From CBDUQP01 sp965369385 (GTDB lineage Bacteria; Planctomycetota; Phycisphaerae; SM23-33), in NCBI GenBank assembly GCA_965369385.1, contig CBDUQP010000156.1:1-7017 (forward strand): 7,017 nucleotides of DNA, read 5' to 3'. This document shows, piece after piece, positions 6,099 to 7,017 of this stretch. Made by a program: the position numbers and the translations under genes. The notes below the pieces were generated by a model. That model saw nothing but the letters and a program-made list of their open reading frames with translations, did no database searches and was not told where the DNA came from. Within the stretch, counting starts at the first letter, position 1, and every line of letters starts with the position of its first letter.

Positions 6099-6632
6099 AT
6101 GGCACGCTATTTGACCGCGATGACCTGTCTCTGCATCGTAACGCTCATTACCGGCTGCGGCACCAGTCCGTTTGGAACAGCCCTTGATCCCAAAAAGGGA
6201 ACGCAGATCACCCTTACTTCAACGTCATACGAAGAGGCCTTTGCCACCGGAACGGAAATTATGCAGAAATACTTCCCGCCGGCAGACGCCAACACATCGA
6301 CCAGGATGATCTACGGCGCCCCGACGGCTGCAAAGCTCGGCGCCGAACGCCTGCTGGGCGGAAAGAGCCCCGCAAGACGCATCGCCACAATGTCCCTGCA
6401 GAAGAAGGGCGATAATGTGATTGCACGACTGACTGTAGTAATACAACGCCAAGGCTCGGCAAGCTTCCAACGAATGACGCCGGCCGACGATTACAGCACC
6501 GTCCCCAACCAAAGCCCCGCTCAGGGAACCGCCGCAACCACAGCCTCACAGAACGAAGCCTGGCAAACTCAGAAGTACGATCATGGCATGGAGCGGAAGA
6601 TACTGACCGAACTGAAACAGGCCTTGAAGTAA
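6099..6632 (+). CDS. Putative small lipoprotein, function unknown
   Basis: I do not recognise this 177-residue protein. It starts with a lipoprotein signal peptide: a short basic start (MARY), a hydrophobic stretch and a lipobox ITGC with Cys20 as the lipidated residue. Gly follows the Cys rather than Asp, which would fit outer-membrane sorting if the Lol rule applies here. The mature part is mixed alpha/beta: a helix-like EEAFATGTEIMQKYF (about 45-59), a basic AARRIA-like segment near 85-92, strands VIARLTVVIQRQ (about 104-115), a Gln/Ala/Thr-rich linker (about 135-152) and a C-terminal helix. The pattern of one helix, then RR and paired strands ending in a VxVxxRxxS-type segment, resembles small planctomycete lipoproteins, but that is an impression, not a family match. 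The ribosome site is a weak AAAGGG 7 nt before ATG 6099. It lies 92 bp after guaB; the gap holds only a small CCCG/CGGG hairpin (6059-6072). Confidence 0.8.
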   Translation: MARYLTAMTCLCIVTLITGCGTSPFGTALDPKKGTQITLTSTSYEEAFATGTEIMQKYFPPADANTSTRMIYGAPTAAKLGAERLLGGKSPARRIATMSLQKKGDNVIARLTVVIQRQGSASFQRMTPADDYSTVPNQSPAQGTAATTASQNEAWQTQKYDHGMERKILTELKQALK

Positions 6633-6638
6633 TGCTCC

Positions 6639-6668
6639 CCGGCCGGATCGCTCAGATGAACCGGCTGG
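6639..6668 (+). terminator. GC-rich hairpin after the lipoprotein gene
   Basis: CCGGCCGG (6639-6646) and CCGGCTGG (6661-6668) pair over 8 bp with one G-T, around a 14-nt loop, starting 7 nt after the stop codon. No T-run follows, so if it acts at all it is a mRNA 3'-end stabiliser or a pause site rather than a standard intrinsic terminator. Confidence 0.35.
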
Positions 6669-6705
6669 TGCATTCCAATATGTTCGTAATTGCGGCGGAG
6701 AGAAA

Positions 6706-6939
6706 ATGCTCGACGAAGATCCGCAAGATATTGACGTAGACTCATTCGACGATGACGACGACCTGTCGCCCACAAGCCAGTGCCCCGAGTGCGGCGCTGA
6801 TATCTATGAAGATGCCGATCAGTGCCCCGTCTGTGGAGATTGGGTGCCTCACACAATCGGCCCGGCGCGGCTTAAATGGTGGTGGATAGTCACTGGCGTT
6901 CTGGCTGCAGCGATGCTGCTGTGGTGGAGTATCACCTAG
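6706..6939 (+). CDS. Small acidic zinc-ribbon protein with C-terminal membrane segment
   Basis: A 77-residue protein with three parts. Residues 1-20 are strongly acidic, with a run of Asp at 15-19. Two CPxCG knuckles follow, CPECG (26-30) and CPVCG (40-44), so Cys26, 29, 40 and 43 could bind one zinc ion. Residues about 57-75 (WWWIVTGVLAAAMLLWW) form one membrane helix flanked by Trp, with only two residues after it, so it would be tail-anchored with the ribbon probably in the cytoplasm. The ATG at 6706 has GGAG 5 nt upstream. Short proteins with EIYEDADxCPxCG-like ribbons and one membrane helix are, from memory, frequent in Planctomycetota and are of unknown function. It follows the lipoprotein gene by 73 bp on the same strand. 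That it is a real gene is well supported; its role is not known. Confidence 0.85.
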   Translation: MLDEDPQDIDVDSFDDDDDLSPTSQCPECGADIYEDADQCPVCGDWVPHTIGPARLKWWWIVTGVLAAAMLLWWSIT

Positions 6940-7017
6940 CAGCCCGTTGAAAAAGCTGTTCCCGTAAATTAGGGACGGTGCCTTATTTAATTCGCCTAGT
7001 CCGAAATAGAAATATAT
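6940..7017. repeat. Possible edge of a dispersed intergenic repeat
   Basis: Right after the zinc-ribbon stop, CAGCCCGTTGAAAAAGCTG (6941-6959) gives a weak 4-6 bp hairpin. It is followed by TTAGGGACGGTGCCTTATTT (6969-6988) with a TCCC/GGGA pairing upstream. From memory, similar motifs recur between genes in planctomycete and deltaproteobacterial genomes, sometimes beside REP-associated (IS200-like) transposases. The window ends before any such gene, so this is a tentative call. Confidence 0.3.

Noticed and set aside
6259..6549. Minus-strand frames opposite the lipoprotein gene
   Set aside because: The plus-strand frame has a clear lipobox signal peptide; the antisense frames have no motif.

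Overview
The window is a chromosomal segment that reads like a Planctomycetota genome, most probably the Phycisphaerae lineage. This is inferred from protein style only: a Rho factor with a long, low-complexity Lys-rich and acidic N-terminal extension; a dephospho-CoA kinase with an AAVLFEAGW-type motif; and a small CPxCG/CPxCG zinc-ribbon membrane protein. No rRNA, tRNA, CRISPR array or intact mobile element was found.

Layout. Three genes lie on the minus strand in the left two thirds: rho (10-1878), coaE (2132-2749) and bioF (3279-4460). A 76-bp divergent region (4461-4536) separates bioF from guaB (4537-6006, plus strand). After guaB, still on the plus strand, come a small lipoprotein of unrecognised function (6099-6632) and a 77-residue acidic zinc-ribbon protein with one C-terminal membrane segment (6706-6939). 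The last 78 bases are non-coding and look like the edge of a dispersed intergenic repeat.

Function. The four recognised genes are housekeeping: transcription termination (Rho), the last step of coenzyme A synthesis (CoaE), the first committed step of biotin ring assembly (BioF) and the first committed step of guanine nucleotide synthesis (GuaB). They share no single pathway. The rho/coaE pair may be one transcription unit, with coaE upstream, but the 253-bp gap holds a leader hairpin with a C7 loop that could give rho its own control.

The most unusual part is the gap of about 520 bp between bioF and coaE. It has no convincing gene and is lower in GC than its neighbours. It holds, in order, GATAA/TTATC dyads (3029-3083), a perfect 9+1+9 palindrome (3092-3110) and, 3 bp further on, a 29-position inverted repeat with a 60-nt loop (3114-3231) that has one purine-rich arm and one pyrimidine-rich arm. 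This looks like a compact non-coding palindromic element of MITE or hairpin type. The second notable feature is the roughly 208-residue tri-block charged extension of Rho. I see no clear evidence of a new multi-gene system.
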